Below are positions 9,715 to 18,456 of a stretch of DNA of 60,718 bases, piece after piece. A model generated the notes under the pieces. That model had not been told where the DNA came from and ran no database searches. It saw nothing but the letters and a program-made list of their open reading frames with translations. Where the stretch lies: contig JAHBWD010000054.1 in assembly GCA_019637175.1 (NCBI GenBank), positions 1 through 60,718 on the forward strand, read 5' to 3'. The stretch is from Labilithrix sp. (lineage in GTDB: Bacteria; Myxococcota_A; Polyangia; Polyangiales; Polyangiaceae). Numbering within the stretch: position 1 is the first letter of the stretch; every line of letters starts with the position of its first letter. Both the position numbers and the translations under genes were made by a program.

Positions 9715-9924
9715 TGGTCTGCGTCCTGGCGAGGATGAAGACACGGGGCGGGAACGAGTTGGTGCGGCCCCACGGTCGGCGCCATCCTTCCCCGGGATGC
9801 TTCGTTGCGCAAGGTCGCTGACACATTCACAGATCCGAGCCCCGTCGAGGTGCGGCGCTTGACCTCGTCTGAACTCATGCGCAGGTGATGCGGTCGCCGC
9901 GTGGGGTCGTGGTACACAGCGCGC

Positions 9925-11151
9925 GTGCGCGCCCTCTACGTGTCCCAGAACGGGATGCTCGAGAACCTCGGTCAGTCCCAGGTCTTGCCCTACTTGCGAG
10001 GGCTTGCGGCGCGCGACATCGCGATCGACCTCCTGAGCTACGAGCTGCCCGAGGCCGATGCGGGGGAGATCGAGGCGCTCCGCGCTGCGCTCGAGCGCCA
10101 GAACATCACGTGGACGCCGTTACAGCGCCGGCGGGATCCTCGCCTGCAGGTGAAGATCGCCGAGTCGGCGCGCGGTGTGCTCGGCGCCTTCGGCACGGCG
10201 CTCTCCCGGCGTCCGGACATCGTCCACGGCCGGAGCTACTTCCCGACGGCGATCTGCGATGTCGTCGCGAGCGTCGTGCCGCGCGCGAAGCTGCTGTTCG
10301 ACTGCCGCGGGATGATCGGCGACGAGTACGTCGACGCAGGCTACTGGACCAAAGAGCGCGTCGAGTACCGACTCGTGAAGCGTTACGAGAGCCGCGCGTT
10401 CCGGCGCGCGGAAGGCGTCGTCGTCCTCACGAAGGCCCTCGAGCGATGGATCGCGGAGCAGCGATGGTTCGGACCTCGAACGCGCGTCGCCGCGATCCCG
10501 TGCTGTGTCGACATGGAGCGCTTCCGATTCGACCTCGGCGCGCGGGCGAGGCTGCGGCCCGAGCTCGGGATCGACGACCGGCTCGTCCTCGTCTATGCGG
10601 GCTCTCTCGGATCCTGGTACCGCGAGCCGCAGCTCGCGCGCTTCGCCGGGATCGTGAAACGCCGCGCAGAGCGCAAGATCGCGTTCCTCGTGCTGACACC
10701 TTCGCCGTCGGAGGAGCTCGTCGGGCTGCTCGAGGCCGAGGGGCTCTCCCGCGACGAGATCGTCGTCCGGCGCGCGCGTCCGCCCGAGATGAGCGCGTAT
10801 CTCTCCGCAGGTGACGTCGGGCTCTCGTTCATCATGAGCTGCTTCTCGAAGAAGGGCTCGAGCCCGACGAAGGTCGCGGAGTATCTCGCGTGCGGTCTGC
10901 CCGTCGTCTTGAACGGCGACATCGGCGATCAGGCGGAGCTCGCGGCGGACAAGGACGCGTGCGTCGTCGTCGACGGGTTCTCGGACGCCGAGCTCGAGGG
11001 CGCTGCGGAGCGCGCGCTCGCTCTCGCGCATCGGCCGCTGACGGAGCGCGTGGCGGCGTCGCGGCGTGTCGCGGAGGACCGCTTCGGCCTCGAGAAGGTC
11101 GGCGTCGCCCGTTACGAAGAGCTGTATCGTGCGCTCGGCCGAGGCCGATGA
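9925..11151 (+). CDS. Glycosyltransferase, GT4-like
   Basis: An intact 408-residue GT-B enzyme. It begins VRALYVSQNGMLENLGQSQVLPYLRGL, the expected N-terminal strand and acceptor loop, so GTG at 9925 is preferred over the in-frame GTG at 9901. Middle landmarks are CRGMIGDEYVDAGYW and AIPCCVDMERF. The donor domain shows LVYAGSLGSWY, SAYLSAGDVGLSF and SSPTKVAEYLACGLPVVLNGDIGD. No membrane segment is visible, so cytoplasmic or membrane-peripheral action on the polysaccharide precursor is likely. It is transcribed away from the minus-strand amino-sugar genes, so 9715-9924 should contain divergent promoters. Donor sugar cannot be predicted. Confidence 0.82.
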   Translation: MRALYVSQNGMLENLGQSQVLPYLRGLAARDIAIDLLSYELPEADAGEIEALRAALERQNITWTPLQRRRDPRLQVKIAESARGVLGAFGTALSRRPDIVHGRSYFPTAICDVVASVVPRAKLLFDCRGMIGDEYVDAGYWTKERVEYRLVKRYESRAFRRAEGVVVLTKALERWIAEQRWFGPRTRVAAIPCCVDMERFRFDLGARARLRPELGIDDRLVLVYAGSLGSWYREPQLARFAGIVKRRAERKIAFLVLTPSPSEELVGLLEAEGLSRDEIVVRRARPPEMSAYLSAGDVGLSFIMSCFSKKGSSPTKVAEYLACGLPVVLNGDIGDQAELAADKDACVVVDGFSDAELEGAAERALALAHRPLTERVAASRRVAEDRFGLEKVGVARYEELYRALGRGR

Positions 11152-11347
11152 GCCGCGGTCGCCGTTCTTACCAGGCCTCCGCCCCACGTCCCTCGCATGC
11201 CGATGAGCTCCTGGGCAGCCCCGGCCGGCACGATGCGGACAGGTGGAAAATGGGCTCGTTCGCAGCTATGTAGGTGAGCCTCTCGACACCGCCCCGTGAA
11301 CGTCGGGGTCGTCAGAGGCCACGTATTCGTCAGGGAGGCATCCGGCT
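11152..11347. other. 196-bp intergenic spacer without a recognisable gene
   Basis: The segment between the glycosyltransferase and the epimerase has no open frame with convincing codon use, no tRNA-like clover and no clear terminator. AGGGAGGC at about 11334-11341 is a good ribosome-binding site for the GTG at 11348. Confidence 0.4.
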
Positions 11348-12358
11348 GTGAAGAAGCAACGTGTGTTCATCTCGGGTGTTGCTGGGTTCCTCGGGAGCCA
11401 CCTCGCGGACGCGTTCCTCGCCGACGGATACGAGGTCGTCGGTTGCGACAACATGATCGGCGGCTACCTCGACAACGTCCCCGCCGGCGTCGAGTTCTAC
11501 CAGTTCGACTGCAACGACTTCGGGCGGCTCAAGGAGCACATGAAGGGCGTCGACATCGTCTATCACTGCGCCGCCACGGCGTATGAAGGCCTGTCCGTCT
11601 TCTCGCCCCACATGATCACGCAGAACATCGTGACCGCGTCGACGGGCATGATCAGCGCGGCGATCGCGAACAAGGTTCGCCGGTTCGTCATGTGCTCCTC
11701 GATGGCGCGCTACGGGACGAACAAGGTTCCCTTCACGGAGGACCTGACGCCGAAGCCGCAGGATCCGTACGGCATCGGCAAGTACACCTCCGAGCTCCTC
11801 CTCCAGAACCTCGCCGAGACGCACGGCATGGAGTGGGTCATCGCGGTGCCCCACAACATCGTCGGCCCGCGACAGAAGTACGACGATCCGTATCGCAACG
11901 TCGCGAGCATCTTCATCAACCTCATGCTGCAGGGCCGCCAGCCGTACATCTACGGCGACGGCAACCAGAAGCGCTGCTTCAGCTTCATCTCCGACGACGT
12001 CGCGCCGCTCAAGCAGATGGCGCTCGACGAGAAGTGCGTCGGGCAGATCATCAACATCGGCCCCGACGACGAGTTCGTCACCATCAACGAGCTCGCCGAG
12101 GTCACGGCCAGGCTCCTCGGCTTCCCGCTGAAGACGACGTACACCCGCGGCCGCCCGCAGGAGGTCTACCTCGCCAACTGCTCGGCCGACAAAGCGCGGA
12201 AGCTGCTCGACTACAAGCCGAAGGTGAAGCTCGAGGACGGCCTGCGCAACATGATCGACTGGATCAAGACGCGCGGCGCGCGCCCGTTCAAGTACCACCT
12301 CGATCTCGAGATCATCAACGAGAAGACGCCCGACACGTGGTCGAAGCGGCTGTTCTGA
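11348..12358 (+). CDS. NAD-dependent epimerase/dehydratase (extended SDR, sugar nucleotide)
   Basis: An extended short-chain dehydrogenase of 336 residues. It has the N-terminal NAD motif GVAGFLGSHLADAF (GxxGxxG), then CDNMIGGYLDNV, VYHCAATAYEG, and the active site with SSMARYG and YGIGKYTSE (Y-x3-K). NIVGPRQKYDDPYRNV, IYGDGNQKRCFSFI and the C-terminal CSADKARKLLDYKPK are as in UDP-glucose 4-epimerase-like and UDP-GlcA-processing enzymes. It makes or epimerises a sugar nucleotide for the cluster. An exact substrate cannot be assigned, so no symbol is given. The GTG start is set by the preceding AGGGAGGC and by the family's N-terminus. The next gene overlaps its end by 22 bp. Confidence 0.82.
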   Translation: MKKQRVFISGVAGFLGSHLADAFLADGYEVVGCDNMIGGYLDNVPAGVEFYQFDCNDFGRLKEHMKGVDIVYHCAATAYEGLSVFSPHMITQNIVTASTGMISAAIANKVRRFVMCSSMARYGTNKVPFTEDLTPKPQDPYGIGKYTSELLLQNLAETHGMEWVIAVPHNIVGPRQKYDDPYRNVASIFINLMLQGRQPYIYGDGNQKRCFSFISDDVAPLKQMALDEKCVGQIINIGPDDEFVTINELAEVTARLLGFPLKTTYTRGRPQEVYLANCSADKARKLLDYKPKVKLEDGLRNMIDWIKTRGARPFKYHLDLEIINEKTPDTWSKRLF

Positions 12359-13506
12359 GAGACGCGCCGGCGGCCGGCGCGCGAGCGGAGGCTCCCCTCC
12401 GTCTTCTCGTCCTCACGCCGAAACCGAAGGGGGTCTCGCCGGGACAGCGCTTTCGTCTCGAGCAGTGGGCGCCTCGCGCCGCTGCGCGGCGGAACGTCAC
12501 GCTCGACTTCCTGCCGTTCGAGTCGCCCGGGCTCACCAAGGTCGTCTATCAGCCGGGCAAGTACGTCGAGAAGGCCGCGCGCTTGTCGTTCGACTTCTTG
12601 CGTCGCGCGGGCGCGGTGCTCCGCGCCCGGCGCTACGACGGCGTCATCGTCTATCGCGAAGCGGCGATGCTCGGGCCTGCGATCTACGAGCGCCTCGTCG
12701 CGCGCCTCGGCGTGCCTCTCTTCTTCGACTTCGACGACGCCATCTGGGCCGAGGGCACGGGCCCCAAGTCGGGGCCGAACGCGCTCTTCTCGAAGCTCCA
12801 CTTCTGGGGGAAGACGGCGACGATCTGCCGTATCGCGAGCGGCGTGCTCGTCGGCAACAACTACCTCGCGGACTACGCGCGGCAGCACAACGACAACGTT
12901 CACGTGATCCCGACGAGCATCGAGCTCGAAAGCTATCCCGTGCAGCCCGAGCTCCCGGCCGACGATCCGTTCGTCGTGGTGTGGAGCGGCTCGACGTTCA
13001 CGCTGCCGCACTTCGAGCACGCGCGGCCCGCGCTCGAAGCGCTCGCGAAGAAGCGGCGCGTCGTCGCGAAGGTGATCGGCAACAAACCTCCTTCACGACC
13101 GATCGCGGGGGCGGAGAACGTGTTCGTGCCGTGGTCGGAGAACGGCGAGGCCGAGAGCATCGGCGCCGCGCACGTCGGGATCATGCCGCTCTTCGACGAC
13201 GTCTTCACCCGCGGCAAGTGTGGGCTCAAGGCGCTCCAGTACATGGCGACGGGGCTCCCGGTCGTGATCTCGCCCGTGGGCATGAACGCGGATCTCGTCG
13301 AGCACGGGGTCAACGGCTACCTCGCCCAGACGACGGAGGATCTCGTCGAGCGCCTCGACGAGCTCGCGCGGTCGCCCGAGACGCGCAGGCGCTTGGGCGC
13401 CGCCGGTCGACGGACGGTCGAGGAGCGCTACTCGGCCGAGGTCGTCTCGAAGCTCTTCGCCGACGCCGTTCGGGGCACGATCGAGCGCCGCCGCGCGCCG
13501 ACCTGA
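12337..13506 (+). CDS. Glycosyltransferase, GT4-like
   Basis: A 389-residue GT-B enzyme. The N-terminal strand is LRLLVLTPKPKGVSPGQRFRLEQW; the centre has FFDFDDAIWAEG and VHVIPTSIELESY; and the donor domain has VVWSGSTFTLPHFEHA, IGIMPLFDD-like residues and CGLKALQYMATGLPVVISPVGMN. The C-terminal helix ends in a basic tail. No start codon lies between the epimerase stop and the first conserved strand, so GTG at 12337, inside the epimerase gene, is the best start and implies coupling. It is the last gene of the polysaccharide cluster in this window. Donor and acceptor are unknown. Confidence 0.8.
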   Translation: MVEAAVLRDAPAAGARAEAPLRLLVLTPKPKGVSPGQRFRLEQWAPRAAARRNVTLDFLPFESPGLTKVVYQPGKYVEKAARLSFDFLRRAGAVLRARRYDGVIVYREAAMLGPAIYERLVARLGVPLFFDFDDAIWAEGTGPKSGPNALFSKLHFWGKTATICRIASGVLVGNNYLADYARQHNDNVHVIPTSIELESYPVQPELPADDPFVVVWSGSTFTLPHFEHARPALEALAKKRRVVAKVIGNKPPSRPIAGAENVFVPWSENGEAESIGAAHVGIMPLFDDVFTRGKCGLKALQYMATGLPVVISPVGMNADLVEHGVNGYLAQTTEDLVERLDELARSPETRRRLGAAGRRTVEERYSAEVVSKLFADAVRGTIERRRAPT

Positions 13507-13778
13507 GCCCGTCGCTACGATCGAGGCGCTCATGGGGCCCGGCGAGCCGGTCGGCCGGGCCGCGTCGATCCAGCGGGTGCGGCGCGATCTCGTGCGTTTC
13601 CGGCGAGATTCGGTGGCGCGCCGCGTGCAATTCCCTGCGCACGAGGCACCACGCTCCCGTCCGTGCTCGCGACCCTCGCTCTCCCACACCACTCCGCCAA
13701 TCCCTGAGCGGGGGCGTCGGGCGCAGGCGGGCGCGTGGAAGGCCTCGATCCGCCGCGACGGCGTGGTAGGGTCGCGGT
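13507..13778. other. Intergenic segment between the polysaccharide cluster and hflX
   Basis: About 270 bp with no convincing gene. A plus-strand frame open from 13532 has arginine-rich content typical of a shadow frame. It probably holds the terminator of the polysaccharide genes and the hflX promoter, but no clear hairpin or promoter hexamers are seen. Confidence 0.35.
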
Positions 13779-13883
13779 ATCGAACTCTACGGCAATACCT
13801 CGGGCCTCTCGCCCTCCGCCACGAAGACGCTCGAGCGGATCTATCGCCGCCGCGTCCCGTCGAGCGACATCGCCACGCCGGAG

Positions 13884-15605
13884 TTGATGCGCTCGCTCGT
13901 CGACGCGAGCGTCGAGACCGGGCGGCAAGTGGGCGCGCTCGTCCATCGATCCGGCGAGGTCGACTACGTGGTCGTCGGCGACGCGGGCAAGCTGATGCTC
14001 CCCGACATCGGGCGGCTCCGCGCCGCCGAGGGGCGTTTCCGCGGCCTGCGCCTCGTCCACACGCACGTCCGCGGCGAACCGCTCACGCGCGACGACCTCG
14101 TCGACCTCGTCCGCCTTCGGCTGGATCTCGTCTGCGCGATCCAGCTCAGCCCGCGCGGCGAAGCGCGTTCGTTGCACTATGCATATAATGTCCCGAGCGA
14201 GGGCTCGGGCCTGCCGTACCGCGACGTCGGGCCGCTGCCGATCGCACACGTCGACGTCGACGTCGCCGAGCTCATGGCCGATCTCGAGACCGAGTTCGCC
14301 AAGCGCACGCGCGCCCGCGAGGTGCAGGGCAAAGACGGCCGGGCGATCCTCGTCCACATCGGCGAGAAGTCCGAGCGCGACGCGCTCCGCTCGGCGACCG
14401 ATCGCGTGCGCGAGCTCCGCGAGCTCGCGTACTCCGCCGGCGTCGAGGTCGTCGACGTCATCGTGCAGATCCGCGATCGCATCGATCCGCGTCTCGTGCT
14501 GGGCAAAGGCAAGCTCGACGACGTCATCGTCCGCGCGATGCAGCTCGACGCCTCGGTGCTCATCTTCGATCGCGAGCTCACGCCGACGCAGTCATCGGCG
14601 ATCGCGAAGGAGAGCGACCTGAAGGTGATCGATCGCACGCAGCTCATCCTCGACATCTTCGCCCAGCGCGCCGAGAGCAAAGACGGCAAGCTCCAGGTCG
14701 AGCTCGCGCAGCTCAAGTACAACATGCCGCGCCTCGTGCAGAAGGACGACTCGCTCTCGCGCCTCACCGGCGGCATCGGCGGGCGCGGCCCCGGCGAGAC
14801 GAAGCTCGAGATCGGCCGGCGGCGCGCAAAGGAGCGCGTGAGCCACCTCGAGGCCCAGCTCAAGAAGCTCGCCGCGCAGCGCGAGCAGCGGCGCCGCAAG
14901 CGGACGCGCGGCGGCGTGCCGACCATCGCCGTCGTCGGCTACACCAACGCGGGAAAGAGCACCCTGCTCAACACGCTCACCAACGCGCGCGCGACCGTGC
15001 TCGCCGAAGACAAGCTCTTCGCCACGCTCGACACGCGCTCGCGCACGCTCGAGGTCGGTTGGGCGGGCTACGGCGATCGCGAGGTCGTCATCACCGACAC
15101 CGTCGGCTTCATCCGCGAGCTGCCCAAGGATCTCTTCGCCGCCTTCCGCGCCACGTTCGAGGAAGCGGCCGACGCCGATCTCATCCTCCACGTCGTCGAC
15201 GCGAGCGACGAGGCGCGCGACGATCACATCCGCACGACCGAGGAGGTCCTCGCCGAGCTCGAGCTCGACGAGATCCCGCGCATCCTCGTCTTCAACAAGA
15301 TGGATCTCGTCGCGCCGTTCGCCCACAAGCTGCTCGAGAAGAAGCAGCCCGACGCGATCTTCCTCTCGGCCTCGCAGCGAGAGACGACGCGCCCGCTCCT
15401 CGTGCGCATCGCGCGCGATCTCCAGGAGCGGTGGCACGAGAGCGCCAAAGTCCCCGATCCACCGCCGACCGAGGAAGACCTCGCGCGCGATCTCGCGGAG
15501 GAGGACGCCCTCGCCGGGCACGCCGATCAAGGCGCGACCCTCGACGAGCTCCTCCGCATGGGCGGGCGGCGCGTCAAGCGCTCGGCGCCTCGGACGGGGC
15601 AGTGA
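13884..15605 (+). CDS. hflX: Ribosome-associated GTPase HflX
   Basis: GTPase that binds the 50S subunit and splits stalled or heat-damaged ribosomes. The HflX N-terminal domain is present (VVDVIVQIRDRIDPRLVLGKGK, then RTQLILDIFAQRAESKDGKLQVELAQ), followed by the Gly-rich GGIGGRGPGETKLE. The G domain has G1 GYTNAGKST, switch regions with LFATLDT, DTVGFIRELP (G3) and NKMD (G4). The C-terminal tail is acidic. The coordinates use the first ordinary start (TTG at 13884, ATG at 13887), but the conserved family N-terminus (ELYGNTSG, then TKTLERIYRRRVP) lies upstream in the same frame, after a TAG at 13767-13769. No ATG, GTG or TTG occurs there, so the real start may be the ATC at 13779 or there may be a local indel. 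Two small genes follow closely. Confidence 0.93.
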   Translation: MMRSLVDASVETGRQVGALVHRSGEVDYVVVGDAGKLMLPDIGRLRAAEGRFRGLRLVHTHVRGEPLTRDDLVDLVRLRLDLVCAIQLSPRGEARSLHYAYNVPSEGSGLPYRDVGPLPIAHVDVDVAELMADLETEFAKRTRAREVQGKDGRAILVHIGEKSERDALRSATDRVRELRELAYSAGVEVVDVIVQIRDRIDPRLVLGKGKLDDVIVRAMQLDASVLIFDRELTPTQSSAIAKESDLKVIDRTQLILDIFAQRAESKDGKLQVELAQLKYNMPRLVQKDDSLSRLTGGIGGRGPGETKLEIGRRRAKERVSHLEAQLKKLAAQREQRRRKRTRGGVPTIAVVGYTNAGKSTLLNTLTNARATVLAEDKLFATLDTRSRTLEVGWAGYGDREVVITDTVGFIRELPKDLFAAFRATFEEAADADLILHVVDASDEARDDHIRTTEEVLAELELDEIPRILVFNKMDLVAPFAHKLLEKKQPDAIFLSASQRETTRPLLVRIARDLQERWHESAKVPDPPPTEEDLARDLAEEDALAGHADQGATLDELLRMGGRRVKRSAPRTGQ

Positions 15606-15607
15606 GC

Positions 15608-15943
15608 ATGTCGCGCGCGCTCGCCGTCCTGCTCGCGCTGACCGTCGCCGCCTGCGGCGGCGCCCTCTCCTCGGCGAAGACCGACTTCAAGAAGGGCCGC
15701 CTCGCGAAGGCGAAGGTCGACCTCGTCGCGCTCGAGGCCGAGAGCCGCGACTGGACGGATCGCGAGCGCGCGGAGTACGCGCTCTACCGCGGGCTCGTGC
15801 ACCTGTCGCTCGGCGATCGCGACTCGGCGACGGTCTGGCTCCACGAGGCGCGCGCGATGGAAGACGCGAGGCCCCGCACGCTCGGAGAAGAAGATCGCAC
15901 GCGGCTCAAGGTCGCCCTCGAGTCGCTCGCCGGCGCTCCATGA
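15608..15943 (+). CDS. Small predicted lipoprotein with TPR-like helices
   Basis: A 111-residue protein starting at an ATG 2 bp after the hflX stop. A short signal peptide ends in LTVAAC, a lipobox, so Cys at about residue 16 should be lipidated. The rest is helical and rich in Lys/Glu, with AEYALYRGLVHLSLGDRDSATVWL, which looks like one or two degenerate TPR units. It overlaps the following gene by 4 bp. Likely a periplasmic, lipid-anchored protein. No function is recognised, and the hflX linkage may only reflect co-transcription. Confidence 0.65.
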   Translation: MSRALAVLLALTVAACGGALSSAKTDFKKGRLAKAKVDLVALEAESRDWTDRERAEYALYRGLVHLSLGDRDSATVWLHEARAMEDARPRTLGEEDRTRLKVALESLAGAP

Positions 15944-17208
15944 CAGCGGGCGGCGACGGCGCTCCGCCGAGCGTCACGATCGCCACCGGTGGAGTGAGCT
16001 GGGTCCGAGCGCGAACGCCGCGCATCCTCTCGACGATCGCCAAGGGCCTGTGGGGTCTGAGCAGCATCGGGTCGCTCGCGATGGCGATCGACGGGGCTTG
16101 GTTTCTCTCGCTGTTGTCGCTCGTGACGATGTTCGCCTGGCCGCTCTTCATCGTGAGCTACATCGTGACGCTCACCCAGACCTCTCTCCGCGGCGCGATC
16201 GAGGTGACGCCCGAGGGGCTCGCGCTCCTCGGGGTGGGCGCGCGTCGCACGATGCGTCGCGCCGAGATCAGGAGCGCGTACGTAGTCGATCGACAGGTCG
16301 CCGGGGGGAGCATCGCGACGCTCGAGGTCGAGCTCACGAGCGGCGACGTGCTCGCGGCGACGTTCCCCGAGCCGGACGCGGCGCGCAAGATCGTCGCGAA
16401 GCTCGGGTTCGGCGCGGGCGGCGGGCGGGTGCACGTTCCGCTCGCGAAGCCGGCCCGGCGCCTCTTGCACCTGCCGATCGCGCTCGCGTGTTGGATCGGG
16501 GCGACGACGATGGCCGTCGGCGCCGTGACCGTCTTCGCGATGAACGACGGGCCGTCGTGGACGAGCGCCGTCGGCGCGGGCGCGATGTCGCTCTATCCGG
16601 CGCTCGCGCTCGCGATCTACACGGCGCTCCGGCGCTTCGCGCGCGGCGCCGAGGTGACCGTGGGCGACGACGGCGTCCTCGTCGTGAAGGGAACGCGCCG
16701 GCGCTTCATCCCGCGTCGCGACGTGGGGCTCGTCGTGGGATCGCCACGCGGCGGCCTCCTCGTCGAGACGCGATCGGGAGAGCGGGTCGTCGTCGAAGGC
16801 GCGTTCCTCGACGCTGGGCGCCTCGAGGCGGTGGTCCGGCTGCTCCACGAGCGATCGGGCGTCGCGTCGGCGGGCGCGGATCGACACGCGCACTACGAGC
16901 GCGCGGGCAGGCCGATCGAGCAGTGGCGCGATCACCTCGCGCGGGCGATGAGCGAGGCGGGCTATCGAGAGACGGCGGCGACCGCAGACGAGGCCGCGGC
17001 GATCTTGCGGAGCCCGCACGCGACCGGCGAGCAGCGCGTCGGCGCGGCGCTCGCGCTGCGCATCGCCGGCTCGCCGCCCGAGCGCATCCGCGTCGCCGTC
17101 GACGCGGCGGTCGACGATCGCACGCGCGAGGCGCTCGAGGCCGTCGCCGAAGCCGAGAAGATCGAGGACGACGAGAGGATCGAGAAGGCGCTGCGGAGAC
17201 TGGGCTAA
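15940..17208 (+). CDS. Predicted membrane protein with PH-like domains
   Basis: A 422-residue protein overlapping the previous gene by 4 bp (ATGA). Two hydrophobic segments lie near residues 45-80 (FLSLLSLVTMFAWPLFIVSY) and two more near 175-220 (LPIALACWIGATTMAVGAV, then ALALAIYTALRRF). Each pair is followed by a beta-rich stretch (AIEVTPEGLALLGVGA, then EVTVGDDGVLVVKGTRRRFIPRRDV) resembling bacterial PH-like domains. This suggests an internal duplication of a two-helix-plus-PH-like module. The C-terminus (from about residue 310) is helical, with HEAT-like content. Function unknown. Its end overlaps the stop of the convergent gene by 3 bp. Confidence 0.6.
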   Translation: MTAGGDGAPPSVTIATGGVSWVRARTPRILSTIAKGLWGLSSIGSLAMAIDGAWFLSLLSLVTMFAWPLFIVSYIVTLTQTSLRGAIEVTPEGLALLGVGARRTMRRAEIRSAYVVDRQVAGGSIATLEVELTSGDVLAATFPEPDAARKIVAKLGFGAGGGRVHVPLAKPARRLLHLPIALACWIGATTMAVGAVTVFAMNDGPSWTSAVGAGAMSLYPALALAIYTALRRFARGAEVTVGDDGVLVVKGTRRRFIPRRDVGLVVGSPRGGLLVETRSGERVVVEGAFLDAGRLEAVVRLLHERSGVASAGADRHAHYERAGRPIEQWRDHLARAMSEAGYRETAATADEAAAILRSPHATGEQRVGAALALRIAGSPPERIRVAVDAAVDDRTREALEAVAEAEKIEDDERIEKALRRLG

Positions 17209-18272
17209 GGCCGCGCGGGATCTTCGGGGAACTTGCACTTGTCGTGCAGGCCGTCGAGATCGTACGCGCCGTTCTTCATGAGCGCGCGCACGCCGTAGAA
17301 GATCACGCAGTGGGCGTAAGCGATGTACTCGCCCCATTGGCCGTCCTCGCCGACCCAGCGCGTGAGGATCGCGACGGCGTAGTGCGGCCCGGTCCAGCTC
17401 TCGCCTTCGTCGTGATCGCCGACGATGCCCGTGGAGTTCGCTTGCGCGTACGCGGGGTAGAGATCGTACGGCAGCCAGCCGGGCTTTCCGATGGCGCGGT
17501 CGGGGGGCAGATCGCGCTCCTCGATGCGCGGGCGGATCCAGTCGAGGCCTCCGCGCGCCCATGCGCGGAGCTGTCGCGTCTTCTTTCCGGCGCGCCCGTC
17601 GAGCAGCGAGCCGTCGTTGTATTTTGCATAGAACGTGACGGCGTCGTTCGCGGTGATGAAGTTGTCGATCGAAAGCTCGGGCGCAGCGTCGGGGCTCGCG
17701 CGCCTGCCGGCGGCGCCCTTCGCGCGGCCCTCGGGGTAGCGGCTCGACGGAGGCACGCCGGCGCCGTCGAACCGGGTGGGCTTGGTGATGCCCGGCCACG
17801 ACATGAGCTGGCTGTCTCTCGCGCCGACGACGTTCCAGTAGAAGTCGTTCACCGCGTCGCCGCCGCCGGCGCGCTCGACGAAGCGCGCGGGCCCGGGATA
17901 GCTGAGCGACGCGGAGAAGATCTCCTTGGCGTCCGCGTCGAGCGCGCTCGCGTCGACTTTGCGGAGCGCGGCCGCGAGCCAGAGGATCTTGGCCGAGCTC
18001 GCGGAGACGTGCGGGACGTCGCCGTGGAACGACGCGCGCGCGCCGCCGCGGAGGTCCTGCAACGCGATCGCGACGTCGGATCCTCGGGGCAAGAACCACG
18101 ACGAGGCCTTGCCCGCGTCATCGACGAGCTGGCTCAGGGTCATCGTAGGCCCGCTCGGCGCCGGTGCGCCGTCCGGAAGGCGCATGGCGTCGCCGTCCGT
18201 GGACGCATCTCCGCCGCAGGCGAAGACCGACGCCGCGAAGGCGAGCGACACGTTGAGCGCGAGCGAACGCAC
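17205..18272 (-). CDS. Serine beta-lactamase/PBP-like lipoprotein
   Basis: A 355-residue predicted lipoprotein. GTG at 18272 is followed by a hydrophobic stretch ending in SVFAC; upstream in-frame starts would disrupt this signal. The catalytic fold is suggested by SASSAKILWLAAAL (the SxxK motif), FYWN (in place of SxN/YxN), and GKPGWLP followed by STGIVGDHDE and HYAVAILTRW, which sits where the KTG/KSG triad and its strand occur. The third motif is KPG, which is atypical. It could be a penicillin-recognising hydrolase, a class A-like beta-lactamase relative or an inactive member; resistance cannot be inferred. Transcribed divergently from hutU. Confidence 0.65.
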   Translation of the reverse strand: MRSLALNVSLAFAASVFACGGDASTDGDAMRLPDGAPAPSGPTMTLSQLVDDAGKASSWFLPRGSDVAIALQDLRGGARASFHGDVPHVSASSAKILWLAAALRKVDASALDADAKEIFSASLSYPGPARFVERAGGGDAVNDFYWNVVGARDSQLMSWPGITKPTRFDGAGVPPSSRYPEGRAKGAAGRRASPDAAPELSIDNFITANDAVTFYAKYNDGSLLDGRAGKKTRQLRAWARGGLDWIRPRIEERDLPPDRAIGKPGWLPYDLYPAYAQANSTGIVGDHDEGESWTGPHYAVAILTRWVGEDGQWGEYIAYAHCVIFYGVRALMKNGAYDLDGLHDKCKFPEDPARP

Positions 18273-18318
18273 GAGCGCCGTCTCGCACTGCAGGGGCCGT
18301 ACCGGAGCGAAGAAGGGC

Positions 18319-18391
18319 GAGAGAGGGGAAAGAGAGGCGCGAAAGCGCCGAAAAAATGCTTCAGCGCCTTCGCGCCTCTCTTTCCTCTCTC
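18319..18391. repeat. Long near-perfect inverted repeat between divergent genes
   Basis: The arms 18319-18348 and 18364-18391 pair over nearly 28 bp, the core being GAAAGAGAGGCGCGAAAGCGC against GCGCCTTCGCGCCTCTCTTTC (pieces cited across the two arms), with one mismatch and one unpaired base. The loop is about 15 nt and A-rich. It lies between the serine-hydrolase start (18272) and hutU start (18457). It could be a cruciform regulatory site or a small palindromic mobile element. Confidence 0.6.
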
Positions 18392-18456
18392 CAGTCTCCG
18401 AGAGCTCTGGATCCGCCTCGATCCGGGGAAAAATCCGCGCTAAGCACGAGCCCAAC

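Noticed and set aside
14178..14192. TATAAT-like hexamer
   Set aside because: It lies inside the hflX coding region and has no matching -35.
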